Of a stretch of 64,000 bases of DNA, positions 17,845 through 26,541 are shown piece by piece. Within the stretch, counting starts at the first letter, position 1. Every line of letters starts with the position of its first letter. Made by a program: the position numbers and the translations under genes. Under the pieces are notes generated by a model that was not told the origin of the DNA, did not search any database, and was given only the letters and a program-made list of their open reading frames with translations. Source of the stretch: JAPOVO01 sp026708165 (GTDB taxonomy: Bacteria; Chloroflexota; UBA11872; VXNJ01); contig OZ242360.1 of NCBI GenBank assembly GCA_965208775.1, forward strand, positions 372,001-436,000, read 5' to 3'.

Positions 17845-18927
17845 ATGGAATTGGGATTCTTCACCATGCCGCTGCATCCGCCCGGGAGCGATTTCGCGCA
17901 GACCGTCGAGGACGACATCGAACAGCTGGTCAAGCTCGACGAGCTTGGATACAAGGAAGCATGGATCGGCGAGCACTTCACCGCCGAGTGGGAGAACATC
18001 CCGGCGCCCGACCTCATCATTGCCGCCGCATTGCCCATTACGCGTCAGATCAAGTTCGGGACCGGCGTTTCGTGCATGCCGAATCACAACCCATTTCTAA
18101 TCGCCCACCGCATCGCGCAGCTCGACCAGATGGCGAAGGGACGCTTTTACTGGGGCGTCGGCTCAGGCGGTTTTCCCGGCGACTTCACCGTCTTCGGTTT
18201 CGACCCCAGGACTGGCGACCACCGGACGATGTCTCGCGAGGCTCTCGAGCTGGTGCTGGAAATCTGGAGCGATCCCAAACCCGGCCACTACAAGAATGAA
18301 TTCTGGGATTTCGTGATCCCGGAACCGGAGGATGACATAGGACTGGGCATTCACATGCGTCCATACCAGCGCCCGCATCCGCCTATCGGCGTCGCGGGGG
18401 TGTCGCTCTCTTCGGACACGCTGGTCCTGGCCGGAGAGCGCGGCTACATTCCAATGAGCATCAACATCGTGCCGTCGCGGGTACTGAAGAGCCATTGGGA
18501 GTCGGTCGAGGAAGGAGCCACCAGCGCCGGTGTAAGCGCAGACCGCAGCCTGTGGCGGGTCGCCCGCGACGTCTACGTCGCCGACTCCACCGAGCAGGCG
18601 CGCGACGAGGTGCTTAGCGGAACGCTGGCCCGCGACTTTCGCGGCTACTTCCAAACGCTCCTCTCGAAGTCCCGCCTGCTCGACCTGACCAAGGTCGATC
18701 CAGAGATGCCGGATTCAGCAGTCACCGCCGAATACATGATGGACAACGTGTGGATCGTGGGCGACCCGGACGAGGTGACCGATCAGATCCGCGATCTTTA
18801 CGAAGAGTTAGGCGGTTTTGGAACGCTGCTCGCGATGGGGCACGAATGGCAGCCCAGGGACCAGTGGACGCATTCGATGACGCTTCTTGCCGAGGAAGTC
18901 ATGCCGCGGCTATCGGACCTGAACTAG
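17845..18927 (+). CDS. LLM-class flavin-dependent monooxygenase (luciferase-like)
   Basis: The 360-residue protein is a bacterial-luciferase-family TIM barrel using reduced FMN or F420: MELGFFTMPLHPPGSDFAQ, GYKEAWIGEHF, FGTGVSCMPNHNPFLIAHRI and GRFYWGVGSGGFPGDFTVFG are typical. PYQRPHPPIGVAG, also typical of the family, is present. Such enzymes oxidise alkanesulfonates, amines, terpenoids or other organics; large families of them are known from SAR202 Chloroflexi. The ATG follows AGAGAGGCG. No reductase is adjacent; the HpaC-like gene at 2162 could supply reduced flavin, which is inference. Confidence 0.92.
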   Translation: MELGFFTMPLHPPGSDFAQTVEDDIEQLVKLDELGYKEAWIGEHFTAEWENIPAPDLIIAAALPITRQIKFGTGVSCMPNHNPFLIAHRIAQLDQMAKGRFYWGVGSGGFPGDFTVFGFDPRTGDHRTMSREALELVLEIWSDPKPGHYKNEFWDFVIPEPEDDIGLGIHMRPYQRPHPPIGVAGVSLSSDTLVLAGERGYIPMSINIVPSRVLKSHWESVEEGATSAGVSADRSLWRVARDVYVADSTEQARDEVLSGTLARDFRGYFQTLLSKSRLLDLTKVDPEMPDSAVTAEYMMDNVWIVGDPDEVTDQIRDLYEELGGFGTLLAMGHEWQPRDQWTHSMTLLAEEVMPRLSDLN

Positions 18928-18960
18928 ACGCGAATTCACGCTCGGTGAATTAGAAGGCGT

Positions 18961-18987
18961 GGATTCCCGTTTTCACGGTAATGACGG
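18961..18987. repeat. Degenerate interspersed repeat between convergent genes
   Basis: GGATTCCCGTTTTCACGGTAATGACGG resembles the GGATTCCCGC-TTTCGCGGGAATGACGG-like elements common in bacterial genomes. It is flanked by imperfect direct repeats GCGAATTCACGC (from about 18930) and GCGAATTTACGC (from about 18990). It lies between the luciferase-like gene and the thioredoxin gene, both of which end here. Confidence 0.35.
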
Positions 18988-19028
18988 TGGCGAATTTACG
19001 CGTGGTGTAGCGGGCGGCGGAAAGCAGC

Positions 19029-19640
19029 CTAGCGCAGCAGCGCCTCGGCGATGTGCGTCAACTCCTGCTCGCCGATCCCGCCGGAGAGACGAAGCGCGAC
19101 CGTTCCGTCTGACCTCAGGAACACCCAGAAGGGCACGCCGCGGACGCCGAATGCGTCCGCCACTGCATCGTTTGAGTCGACAAGCACGGGAGACGACCAG
19201 CCTTCACCTTCGAGCCACGCGTCGGGCGGGTAGTTAGGCCGCCCCGAATCGATCCACGTTGGAACGGCGTAAAGATCGACGCCGTCGGGCTTTGCGCCGC
19301 TCGCGACCCAGGCCTGCACCCACGGCACCTCGGCCTGGCAATGCGGACACCAGTGGGCCAGGAAGACGATTATCTTGGGCCGCCCGTCGTTTGCTATCGC
19401 CACGGAACGGCCGTTGAAGTCAACGCCGCGCACTTCCGGCGCCTGCCTGTCTATTGCGCCGTCGCGCGATCCCCGATCAAAGTCAGCGAGGCTTTCGCCG
19501 GTGATCCGGGGGCTTCCCTGAGCCGGCTGATCGGCGGCTTCGCCCTGGCCTTCGCCGCGGGTCATGAGGACGGCCAGCACCGCGGCTATCGCGACGACAA
19601 GCGCGACGGCGACGAGCAGATTTCGGTTTCGAGTGTTCAC
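19029..19640 (-). CDS. Membrane-anchored thioredoxin-like protein (TlpA/DsbE type)
   Basis: Starting at GTG 19640, which overlaps the dsbB-like stop in a GTGA junction, the product is 203 residues. It has an N-terminal anchor (LLVAVALVVAIAAVLAVLM) followed by a thioredoxin fold with the redox motif WCPHC in VFLAHWCPHCQAE and the cis-proline loop RGVPFWVF. It would face outside and oxidise or exchange disulfides in exported proteins, working with the DsbB-like neighbour that passes electrons to quinone. The open frame continues far upstream inside dsbB, but those residues have no family match. Confidence 0.85.
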   Translation of the reverse strand: MNTRNRNLLVAVALVVAIAAVLAVLMTRGEGQGEAADQPAQGSPRITGESLADFDRGSRDGAIDRQAPEVRGVDFNGRSVAIANDGRPKIIVFLAHWCPHCQAEVPWVQAWVASGAKPDGVDLYAVPTWIDSGRPNYPPDAWLEGEGWSSPVLVDSNDAVADAFGVRGVPFWVFLRSDGTVALRLSGGIGEQELTHIAEALLR

Positions 19641-20194
19641 GATGACGAGTCCAGGGGTTGGCGATGGAATACCAGCAACAAAACCAGAATAGCCCCAAAA
19701 GCCGTGAGGGCCATAAACGGAATGCTGATGAACCCAAACTCGTTGATCCATGTCAGAGTACACGGGGCTTCCGGGGCGCAGGCGCCGGTATCGAGCGCGG
19801 GCACTCGCTGAAGCGCGTAGTGGTATATCGCCACAAGCGCGCCCACGCCTGCCAACGGGACCGCATACCACCGGACAAGCCTGCTATTTCGGAAGGCCGC
19901 AACTCCGAGCACGACCACGAGCGGATACATTGCGACACGCTGATACCAGCAAAGCTCGCACGGGACGAATCCGGCCCCTTCCGAGAAGTAGAGGCTCCCG
20001 GAAGTCGCGACCAGGCTCACAACCCAGGCCATGGCAACCGCGTTGGCTCCGAACTCGCGCACCAGCCACGCACGACCATCGGAAAGGCGCTGCGACACGC
20101 GAGCGCCGACAGCGACAACGACCGCCGCCGCGATCAGAAGCATGGCGGGCAGGGTGAGCAGTCCAAGGAACGCTGCGACGATTGACGAGGTCAT
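19637..20194 (-). CDS. Disulfide bond formation protein DsbB/BdbC family
   Basis: The 185-residue protein has about five hydrophobic spans. The first redox pair is CELC in FVPCELCWYQRVAMYPL, which also shows the conserved WYQR. A second cysteine pair (GACAPEAPC) lies in the second external loop, and NEFGFISIPFMAL follows. DsbB-type proteins reoxidise a DsbA-like thiol oxidase and reduce quinone. The coupled downstream gene encodes the thioredoxin-fold partner. The extra N-terminal span (about 9-30) is longer than in BdbC. Confidence 0.9.
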   Translation of the reverse strand: MTSSIVAAFLGLLTLPAMLLIAAAVVVAVGARVSQRLSDGRAWLVREFGANAVAMAWVVSLVATSGSLYFSEGAGFVPCELCWYQRVAMYPLVVVLGVAAFRNSRLVRWYAVPLAGVGALVAIYHYALQRVPALDTGACAPEAPCTLTWINEFGFISIPFMALTAFGAILVLLLVFHRQPLDSSS

Positions 20195-20459
20195 GGTCTA
20201 AATATACGTGAGCGCGCCTGGAGTCGACGGGCCTCTGCCTCCGCTCAGTCGCGCAATGCCACCAGAAAAGCGCTTGGGATTTTCTTAAAGTCGAGATGTA
20301 TCATCGCTAAAGAGAGTTTGCGGCGCGGCGTTGCGCGGCGGAGGTGACTGAGTTGTCGACTTGGTCAATGCGACATAAGACCGCACCAGCCGATATTGAG
20401 CACCCTGTCTCCCACATCACTATGCTGATTGGCATCGTTTCACACTCCAGGACCGCGAC

Positions 20460-21155
20460 ATGGCTATAAAGCAGTTCGTTATGAAGCACCTGCGCATCTT
20501 GATCCCGGCCGGGGCCGTGGTCGTGATCGCCGGGGCGGCACTCGCGTGGTGGCTTATTTCACCGCTGTTCATCGACAGAGTGGTCGACGAGGCGTTCCCG
20601 TTCGAGATGCCGAGCGAGGGCGAGATGGCGGACATGACTGATGACGAAATGAGCGACCTGCGAGCCGAGTTCAATGAGGCCATGCCCTCCGAGGCGGAGC
20701 TCGCGGATCTATCCATGGAAGACCGCGAGGCGGTGCAGGAGAAGGTGATGACCGCCGCCGCGATGATGCCCGATAAGCCGATGGAAGAACCGATGCCGGA
20801 CCCGGCGGAACCCGTGGCTATCCTGACCGGGAACTTCATGGACGCCGACCGATTTCACCAAGGATCGGGCGAGGCAAAGGTGTTCCGTCTGCCGGATGGC
20901 CGCACCGTCCTGCGGTTCGAGAATTTCAACGTGACGAACGGACCGGCACTGAGCGTCTTGCTGTCGTCGAATCCGACCCCCGCACTTGACGGCGACCTGG
21001 GGGACTACGTCGACCTGGGGCCGCTGAAGGGGAATATCGGGAACCAGAACTACGAGATCATGGACTCGATCAACGTGGACGACTACAAGAGCGTGATCAT
21101 CTACTGCGTTCCGTTCCACGTGATCTTCTCGACTGCGACGCTGGAGCAGCCTTAG
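20460..21155 (+). CDS. DM13 domain protein, membrane-anchored
   Basis: The N-terminus is a signal anchor (LRILIPAGAVVVIAGAALAW). Residues about 45-120 are acidic and rich in methionine and glutamate, with repeats such as MPSEGEMADM and MPDKPMEEPMPD. The C-terminal ~110 residues form a DM13 domain: GNFMDADRFHQGSGEA, VLRFENFNVTNGPALSVLLS and the conserved cysteine in VIIYCVPFHVIFS. DM13 is proposed to have a redox or cytochrome-like role. Expected location is the outer face of the membrane. No operon partner is visible. Confidence 0.85.
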   Translation: MAIKQFVMKHLRILIPAGAVVVIAGAALAWWLISPLFIDRVVDEAFPFEMPSEGEMADMTDDEMSDLRAEFNEAMPSEAELADLSMEDREAVQEKVMTAAAMMPDKPMEEPMPDPAEPVAILTGNFMDADRFHQGSGEAKVFRLPDGRTVLRFENFNVTNGPALSVLLSSNPTPALDGDLGDYVDLGPLKGNIGNQNYEIMDSINVDDYKSVIIYCVPFHVIFSTATLEQP

Positions 21156-21313
21156 TCCGTAAGTCGGCGCAGTCTGGTTGGGGGAGTTCGTTCGGTCAAT
21201 CGTTGACGCTGTGCGGCAGCGGCGTATGAGACAGCGCCCTGTTCGTCGTTCCCCTAAATGGTCGCCGGATACTTCACACGGAGCCGAATGACGGGTTGGA
21301 GGACTGTGCCTCC

Positions 21314-21375
21314 TCATCCCTTCGGCAAGCTCAGGGCAGGCTCTAACCCTCTCCGACGTGGGGGAGAGGGGATGA
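21314..21375. repeat. Nested palindromic repeat element (REP/BIME-like)
   Basis: Outer arms TCATCCC (21314-21320) and GGGATGA (21369-21375) enclose inner arms CCCTCTCC (21347-21354) and GGAGAGGG (21363-21370). Between them lies a tract reading TTCGGCAAGCTCAGGGCAGG, a sequence type often found in interspersed bacterial repeats. A related degraded tract occurs near 2820. Confidence 0.6.
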
Positions 21376-21393
21376 AGCACTGGACTCTGGATT

Positions 21394-21408
21394 CCGGATC
21401 AAGTCCGG
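21394..21408. repeat. Short palindromic interspersed repeat, copy 2
   Basis: CCGGATCAAGTCCGG, identical to 7210-7224, is preceded by GATT and lies just after the nested palindromic element. The shared 15-mer in two unrelated intergenic regions marks a dispersed repeat family. Confidence 0.5.
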
Positions 21409-21537
21409 TATTAGGGATGGGGCATGGCGGCGGAAGATGGCTTTCCTGTCTCGACGGCCTAAAAGACTGCGTCACCGCAAACCTCGCAGGGGAATAGAAT
21501 CTGGATACGGTCCGGGGGGTTAGCCGGGAGGATTGAG

Positions 21538-22467
21538 ATGACCGACGAGCGCCTTGTCTACAAGAGCGGGGACTTCGTACCGGAATCGGAGGCGTCGCTA
21601 TCCATCTTCGACTCAGGCGTCGGCTCAGGGCACATGGTGTTCGAGGTGACACGCACCTTCAATCACAAACCATTTCGCCTGACAGGACCGAAGAGCCACC
21701 TGGAGCGCCTGGACGCTTCGTTGAGATGCGCCCAGATCGATTCGGGTATGACTCCCGAAGAACTGGAAGCGGCCACGTTCGAGACGATCGAGCGCAATCT
21801 GCATCACTTCGGCCCCGATGACGACTTCTGGATCAATCACTACATATCCAACGGAACCGAGGGCAGGCCGTCGGTCCTCATCTACGTCCGGTCGCTCGCG
21901 GGCGTATTGGCCGAACGCGCCCACTTCTACGACGAGGGTCTAGACGCGGTGATACCCACGCAGCAGTCTGTGCCTGCCCGCCTGATCGACCCAAAGATCA
22001 AGAACACAAGCAGGCTGTATTACAGGATCGCCGACGTGCAGGCCAAACAGGTCTCCCCCGACGCGTGGGCATTGCTGACCGACGAGGACGGTTTCATAAC
22101 CGAGGGAACGGGTTCGAACTTCATGATGATCAAGGACGGCGTGCTGATTTCGCCGGAGCCGCGAAACATCCTGCTGGGGATAACGCGCGGCGGCATCATC
22201 GACGTTGCGGAGCGCATTGGAGTTCCGTTCGAGGAACGGAACATCGACCCTTACGACGTGATCAACGCAGACGAAGCCTTCTTCAGCGCCACGTCGGTCG
22301 TAATGCTGCCGGTCCGCACGGTAAACGGACACTCTCTCAGGGCCGAGCCGCCGGGTCCGGTCTATCTGCGCCTGCGCGATGGGTTCAGCGAGATGGTCGG
22401 CTTTGACTTCGTGTCTCAGGCAAAGCGGTACGCGGAAATGCTGAACAGGGAGCCGGCGGCGGTATAG
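21538..22467 (+). CDS. Class IV PLP-dependent aminotransferase (BCAT / D-amino-acid transaminase fold)
   Basis: The 309-residue protein has the fold-type IV signature: LSIFDSGVGSGHMVFEVTRT near residue 21, LIDPKIKNTSRLYYR with the likely PLP lysine, and DGFITEGTGSNFMMI. GITRGGIIDVAERIGVPFEE is the usual phosphate-binding segment. It transfers amino groups, most probably between branched-chain or related amino acids and 2-oxoglutarate, but substrate and stereochemistry cannot be fixed by reading. The ATG follows GGGAGG. It stands alone and converges on the HpcH gene. Confidence 0.88.
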   Translation: MTDERLVYKSGDFVPESEASLSIFDSGVGSGHMVFEVTRTFNHKPFRLTGPKSHLERLDASLRCAQIDSGMTPEELEAATFETIERNLHHFGPDDDFWINHYISNGTEGRPSVLIYVRSLAGVLAERAHFYDEGLDAVIPTQQSVPARLIDPKIKNTSRLYYRIADVQAKQVSPDAWALLTDEDGFITEGTGSNFMMIKDGVLISPEPRNILLGITRGGIIDVAERIGVPFEERNIDPYDVINADEAFFSATSVVMLPVRTVNGHSLRAEPPGPVYLRLRDGFSEMVGFDFVSQAKRYAEMLNREPAAV

Positions 22468-22513
22468 CCGGCTGAATCGCGTCACCTTTTCAGGGCGTTT
22501 AATCGCGCATATA

Positions 22514-23305
22514 TCAGCCGGGCAGCGAGGCGCGTAGCCTGTTCAGACCCTGCTCGCTGGCGTCCATCAGAAACTGAAGGTCCGAGCCGTACATCAGCAT
22601 GCGCATTCCCTTCGCGGCCGAGCCTTGCAGGGACTCGACGCTGCCGAGATGGATCGCCGACACCACGTTGTGCCGCTCGGCGGCAGCTACGACCTTATCG
22701 ATTGCCTCGATGACCTGAGGCGATTGCGTCTCGCCGGGGACTCCCAGCGACACGGACAGGTCCTCGGAGCCGACCAACGCCACGTCGACACCCGGAGTCG
22801 ACAGAATCTCGTCGATCCGGTCTATCGCCTCCCGGCGTTCGATCTGGGCAATCACCAGCGTGTCGTCGTTATTGGTATCGACAAACTCCGCCAACGAGCC
22901 GAAGCGATACTCGGAATGGGGCGCGTCGGAGGAGCAACCGCGCCTGCCAATCGGCGGGTATTTGACCGCCTGAACCAGCATCTCGACTTCGCCGCGGTTT
23001 TCAACCCTCGGCAGCATGACGCCCATAGCGCCGTGGTCGAGCGGCCCGGAGATGAGGTCATATTCAGGACTTCGCACCCGGACCAGCGGGCACATGTCCA
23101 GAATCCGGCCCACTCGCAGAATCTGCGCCGCAGTCTCAAGGCTGAAGGAGCCGTGTTCCATGTCGAGCATGAAGAAGTCGAATCCCACGGCGTTCAGGAT
23201 CTGAGCAATCGATGGGTTGGTGACCTCCTGGACCATCGTTCCGATCACCGTCTCGCCGGCGAGCAACCGGCGTTTGACTGAATTCCTGCGCATCGTGGCC
23301 TCCAT
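22514..23305 (-). CDS. HpcH/HpaI aldolase family protein
   Basis: The 263-residue TIM-barrel protein resembles 4-hydroxy-2-oxoheptanedioate and 2-keto-3-deoxy-rhamnonate aldolases. Features are VKRRLLAGETVIGTMVQEV, FFMLDMEHGSFSLETAAQI, the arginine in PLVRVRS, GVMLPRVENR, and VALVGSEDLSVSLGVPGE with the metal-binding Glu/Asp. It splits or forms a carbon bond in 2-keto acids. Its 3' end overlaps an 8-nt inverted repeat shared with the convergent aminotransferase gene (22468-22475 and 22514-22521). Confidence 0.9.
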   Translation of the reverse strand: MEATMRRNSVKRRLLAGETVIGTMVQEVTNPSIAQILNAVGFDFFMLDMEHGSFSLETAAQILRVGRILDMCPLVRVRSPEYDLISGPLDHGAMGVMLPRVENRGEVEMLVQAVKYPPIGRRGCSSDAPHSEYRFGSLAEFVDTNNDDTLVIAQIERREAIDRIDEILSTPGVDVALVGSEDLSVSLGVPGETQSPQVIEAIDKVVAAAERHNVVSAIHLGSVESLQGSAAKGMRMLMYGSDLQFLMDASEQGLNRLRASLPG

Positions 23306-23450
23306 CCCGGCCTGTTTGGAGCGGTCCAGCCCAGTCTAAAGCGAAGCCTGTCTCGTTACCGATTCGGGCCGAGACGCCGACTTGAAGACCTCACCAAGCG
23401 AACTCGCCATCGAAGCCGGTCTGACTAGCCCAAAGCCGGCATCGCAGCAA

Positions 23451-25328
23451 CTAGCCTCCGGCGGAGACCGTTACGAGGGCCTCGGTTACCGGTCCTTGCG
23501 TTTCGCCGTCGATTCGAACCTCCACGGTCAGCAGTTGGCGGACGCGCGGCTCGTCGGGCGCGGTTGCCGTCAGGAGGAGCTCTCCCCGCGCCTCGTCGGC
23601 AATCCGGATTTCGGTGAACTCGCCCGAGGATTGCCATCCCTCCGGCGGCGATAGACGGGCCTCGAATACGGCGTCCCGACCGAGGTTGTTGCGCAGCAGG
23701 AGGCGATAGTCGATCGTCTCACCCGGCGCGGCATAGCCGTCATAAGGAAGCAGCCGCGCCCACCACAGGTCCACGTAGTGGTCGGCCGGCTCGTCCACCA
23801 GCGCGCGCAGCACGCGCTCTTTTCTGGCGATGAAGTCGCGATATTCGAAGGTCTTGCGGGCGTCCCAGGGCATAACGTCGCGGTGTCCCGGGCAGACCAC
23901 GTCGGGGGCGATGCTCTCCATGAGGTCGGCGCACTTTCGGTGCATCCAGAGCTGGAAGCTATTCCTCAAAACAGTGGTCTGGTAAACCTGGTCCGTCAGC
24001 CCGCCGGTGACTCCGGGAGCCTCCGCCTTGAACACGTTGTCGCCGGTGAACATGATCTTCTGGCCGTCGACCACGGAGGCCAGGAGCATGTGAAACTCGG
24101 TCTGTCCCGGTGCGTGGTAAATCTCGAATTCGTACTCCTCCCACTGGAAGCGGTCGCCGTCCTTGAACTTGCGGCTGACGGGGATGGGCTTTTTGAGAGT
24201 GCAGGGCGTGCTGCACCAGGCGGCCGGGTCTTCCAGCACCTGAGCCACTTCCTCCAGCGCCCAGACCTGGGTGCCTTCATGCCGGACCAGATAGGGGACG
24301 CCTACGGTGTGGTCGTCGTGTATGTGGCTGTTCATGACGACGTCGATCTTGTTCACGCCGTAGGACTCGCGCAGCTCGTCAAGATGGTGCACGACGAAGC
24401 GCATCGTATCGCTGTCTTCACGGTCCGATCCGGTGCTCATGTGCGCGTAGTACGAATGCCCGTAGTCGAGGAAGAACGCCTTGCCGGACTCGGACAGCAC
24501 TACGTAGAAGTTCGAGCAAGCCTGGGGACCGCTCCACAGGAGGTGTCGGGAAAGCTGGATGAAGCGGGGGTCGGGAAGAAAGTCGAGGCCGTGATCGCCA
24601 ATCGATCCAAAGATCCGCATCGCCCCGCCAAGGCGCGCCAGATTCATCAGGCGCTCTTCAAGGCGAAGGCAGTCTCCGACCGGATCGGTGATGACCTCCC
24701 CATGCGACGGCAGTGCGAGTTGCGGTGCGCGCTTGCGCAAGGCCTGGCAGGACTGCAACGTGAACAGCGCGCCTGCCTGATCGCCGTATCCGTACTCCAT
24801 CGCGTGATACTGATACAACACGCCGCCGGCCCCGATGAGATCGCCCGTGAACGCGACTTCCCGTCCATCGATCTCGCCGACGAACATGCTGCTTCCATGC
24901 GTATGGCCCTTCGCGGGGAGGATTTCCAGCTCGAGTCCGCGCCAGGTGAACGTTTCGTAGTCGAGCAGCGACTCGTCAACCGGCATGTCCTTGCCGACCG
25001 AGAAAAAGGTGTTGCGGTCGTTGTAGTTGCTGTAGAGCCGCTTGTGTCTCCAGAAGAGTTCCACGTCTTCGAAGAGGTATCGCTCGTGCTCGGGGACGGC
25101 AACCTTGGCTCCGGCTTCACGCAGCTTGCCGGTTCCCCAGCACTGGTCGCGGTGATGGTGGGTGTGCAGGACCCAGTCGATCTGCCGCACGCCGATCTCG
25201 CCGATGTGGTCGGCAACCGCGCCGGAGCCCGCGTCGATCAACAGGCCGTGTTCGCCGTCCTTGACGCAGTACACGTTGCACGTGTCCGACCACACGTACA
25301 GGTTCTCTGAAAGCCGCTTCCACGACAC
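23451..25328 (-). CDS. Tandem metallo-beta-lactamase-fold hydrolase with C-terminal beta-sandwich
   Basis: The 625-residue protein contains two MBL-fold domains. The first (about residues 1-240) has HTHHHRDQ, GHTHGSS, TGDLIG and LPSHGE; the last histidine of HxHxDH is glutamine. The second (about 255-520) has a complete NSHIHDDHTVG, but the PGHT-type motif reads PGQTEFH; TGDN and CPGH are present. The last ~100 residues form a beta-sandwich. The fold hydrolyses esters, amides or thioesters; the substrate is unknown. Each half thus lacks a different histidine ligand. It stands between the HpcH aldolase and an AstE-family gene on the same strand. Confidence 0.85.
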   Translation of the reverse strand: MSWKRLSENLYVWSDTCNVYCVKDGEHGLLIDAGSGAVADHIGEIGVRQIDWVLHTHHHRDQCWGTGKLREAGAKVAVPEHERYLFEDVELFWRHKRLYSNYNDRNTFFSVGKDMPVDESLLDYETFTWRGLELEILPAKGHTHGSSMFVGEIDGREVAFTGDLIGAGGVLYQYHAMEYGYGDQAGALFTLQSCQALRKRAPQLALPSHGEVITDPVGDCLRLEERLMNLARLGGAMRIFGSIGDHGLDFLPDPRFIQLSRHLLWSGPQACSNFYVVLSESGKAFFLDYGHSYYAHMSTGSDREDSDTMRFVVHHLDELRESYGVNKIDVVMNSHIHDDHTVGVPYLVRHEGTQVWALEEVAQVLEDPAAWCSTPCTLKKPIPVSRKFKDGDRFQWEEYEFEIYHAPGQTEFHMLLASVVDGQKIMFTGDNVFKAEAPGVTGGLTDQVYQTTVLRNSFQLWMHRKCADLMESIAPDVVCPGHRDVMPWDARKTFEYRDFIARKERVLRALVDEPADHYVDLWWARLLPYDGYAAPGETIDYRLLLRNNLGRDAVFEARLSPPEGWQSSGEFTEIRIADEARGELLLTATAPDEPRVRQLLTVEVRIDGETQGPVTEALVTVSAGG

Positions 25329-25485
25329 GACGCCCTCCCTCGCTTACTTCCACTCAGTCCAGCCAATCGTAGCGGGGCGGGCCGAATCAGTGGAAAGAGC
25401 CGACCATGCCGCATTCGGACACTCCCGCCGCCAGAGCGGAAGTCAGATACGGCTGCGGTTTGTTCGTTGTCTTGCGTTGTGGTCG

Positions 25486-26541
25486 CTAGACGCCGGGATA
25501 CCTGCCGCGTCTGATGTCGCGGGCGACTACGAGGATGTGCTGTCCCGGGATGACCTTGGCGGTCACGCTTTGGCCGAGCACGTAGCCGTCGAGCCCCGCC
25601 TGTACGGGCCACGGTTCCTCGTCAATCCGGTGGTAGTCGTGTACAAGCGCAACCGTCTGCCCCTTCTTGACGGGCGCGCCCAGCTCGACCAGAGGTTCGT
25701 AGAGACCGGGCCACGGCGCCGGAACGTAGCACTCGCGGTCGACGGCCTCGACTAATTTCTGATCGCCGGCGGCGTGATGATCGGCGGGCGAAATCTCACC
25801 CGCAAGCTGGCCGTGCATGATCGCCGCGCCGATGATTCCCTGCCGCGCGTACTTGACCGTCTGGACGCTAACGAATTGTCCCCAGCCAAGCTCCGACCCG
25901 ATCGTGACGTTGCCGAGCCGCTCGCTTTCGCTGAGCATCAGGCCGGGAGTCCGGTCCTGGAACAGGCACACAAACGGCGTTCCGAACAAACGCGCGGTCT
26001 CGATGGTCAACCGGCCCTGCTCGGCGTCCTCAACGGGATGGAACAGCATCACTGGCGGATACCGCGCAACTCGCCCACCGGAATGGATGTCGAGCACGAC
26101 GTGGACGTGCGGCCAGATGTTGTCCCTAACGAACTTGGCTATGCGGTGAGTGATGCCCGAAATCCCTGGCTCCTCGCCGGCCCGGTCGACGAAAGCGCGG
26201 TTGAGATTGAGTCCGTCGTCATCGACGCTCTCGCGCGCACCGCTACGGAACGCCGCAACGTTGAGAACGGGAATGAAGATGATGCGCCCGAGAACGTCGG
26301 CCGTGTCGATGTCCCGCATCAGGTTCTTGATCGCCACCGGCCCCTCGTACTCGTCGCCGTGCGTCGATCCGAAAGCGACCAGCCCTTCGCCGCTCTTCGC
26401 GGCGGGTCCGACGATTACGGTGAGGGGCAGGTGCCACTCTCCCCAGATGCTGTCGTGCTCTAGCGCGACCCAATAATCCCGGCGTCCCCGCGATTCGAAA
26501 TCGATCTCCGATGGCGGTACTACTATTCTGCTGGACATCAA
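25486..26541 (-). CDS. Succinylglutamate desuccinylase/aspartoacylase family zinc deacylase
   Basis: The 351-residue protein has the zinc carboxypeptidase-like motif GSTHGDEYEGP (His and Glu ligands) and the third ligand in VVLDIHSGG. IFIPVLNVAAFRSGARE and a C-terminal LGAPVKKGQTVALVHD barrel are typical of the AstE/AspA/DoeB group. These enzymes remove an acyl group from N-acylated amino acids, for example N-acetyl-diaminobutyrate in ectoine breakdown. No ectoine genes are visible, so the substrate is open. It is followed on the same strand by the tandem MBL gene, 157 nt away. Confidence 0.88.
   Translation of the reverse strand: MMSSRIVVPPSEIDFESRGRRDYWVALEHDSIWGEWHLPLTVIVGPAAKSGEGLVAFGSTHGDEYEGPVAIKNLMRDIDTADVLGRIIFIPVLNVAAFRSGARESVDDDGLNLNRAFVDRAGEEPGISGITHRIAKFVRDNIWPHVHVVLDIHSGGRVARYPPVMLFHPVEDAEQGRLTIETARLFGTPFVCLFQDRTPGLMLSESERLGNVTIGSELGWGQFVSVQTVKYARQGIIGAAIMHGQLAGEISPADHHAAGDQKLVEAVDRECYVPAPWPGLYEPLVELGAPVKKGQTVALVHDYHRIDEEPWPVQAGLDGYVLGQSVTAKVIPGQHILVVARDIRRGRYPGV

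Larger units (their letters stand above)
21156..21537. other. Intergenic region with interspersed palindromic repeats
   Basis: This 380-nt stretch holds no credible gene. Its centre carries a nested palindromic element (21314-21375) and a copy of the 15-nt repeat (21394-21408), both described separately. The last 30 nt include GGGAGG, the ribosome binding site of the following aminotransferase gene. Confidence 0.6.

Noticed and set aside
22468..22521. CCGGCTGA/TCAGCCGG inverted repeat as a bidirectional terminator
   Set aside because: The 38-nt spacer and lack of T tracts make this doubtful; noted only with the HpcH gene.
23778..25310. Long plus-strand open frame opposite the tandem MBL gene (510 codons)
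   Set aside because: Shadow of the real gene, whose two MBL domains are unmistakable.
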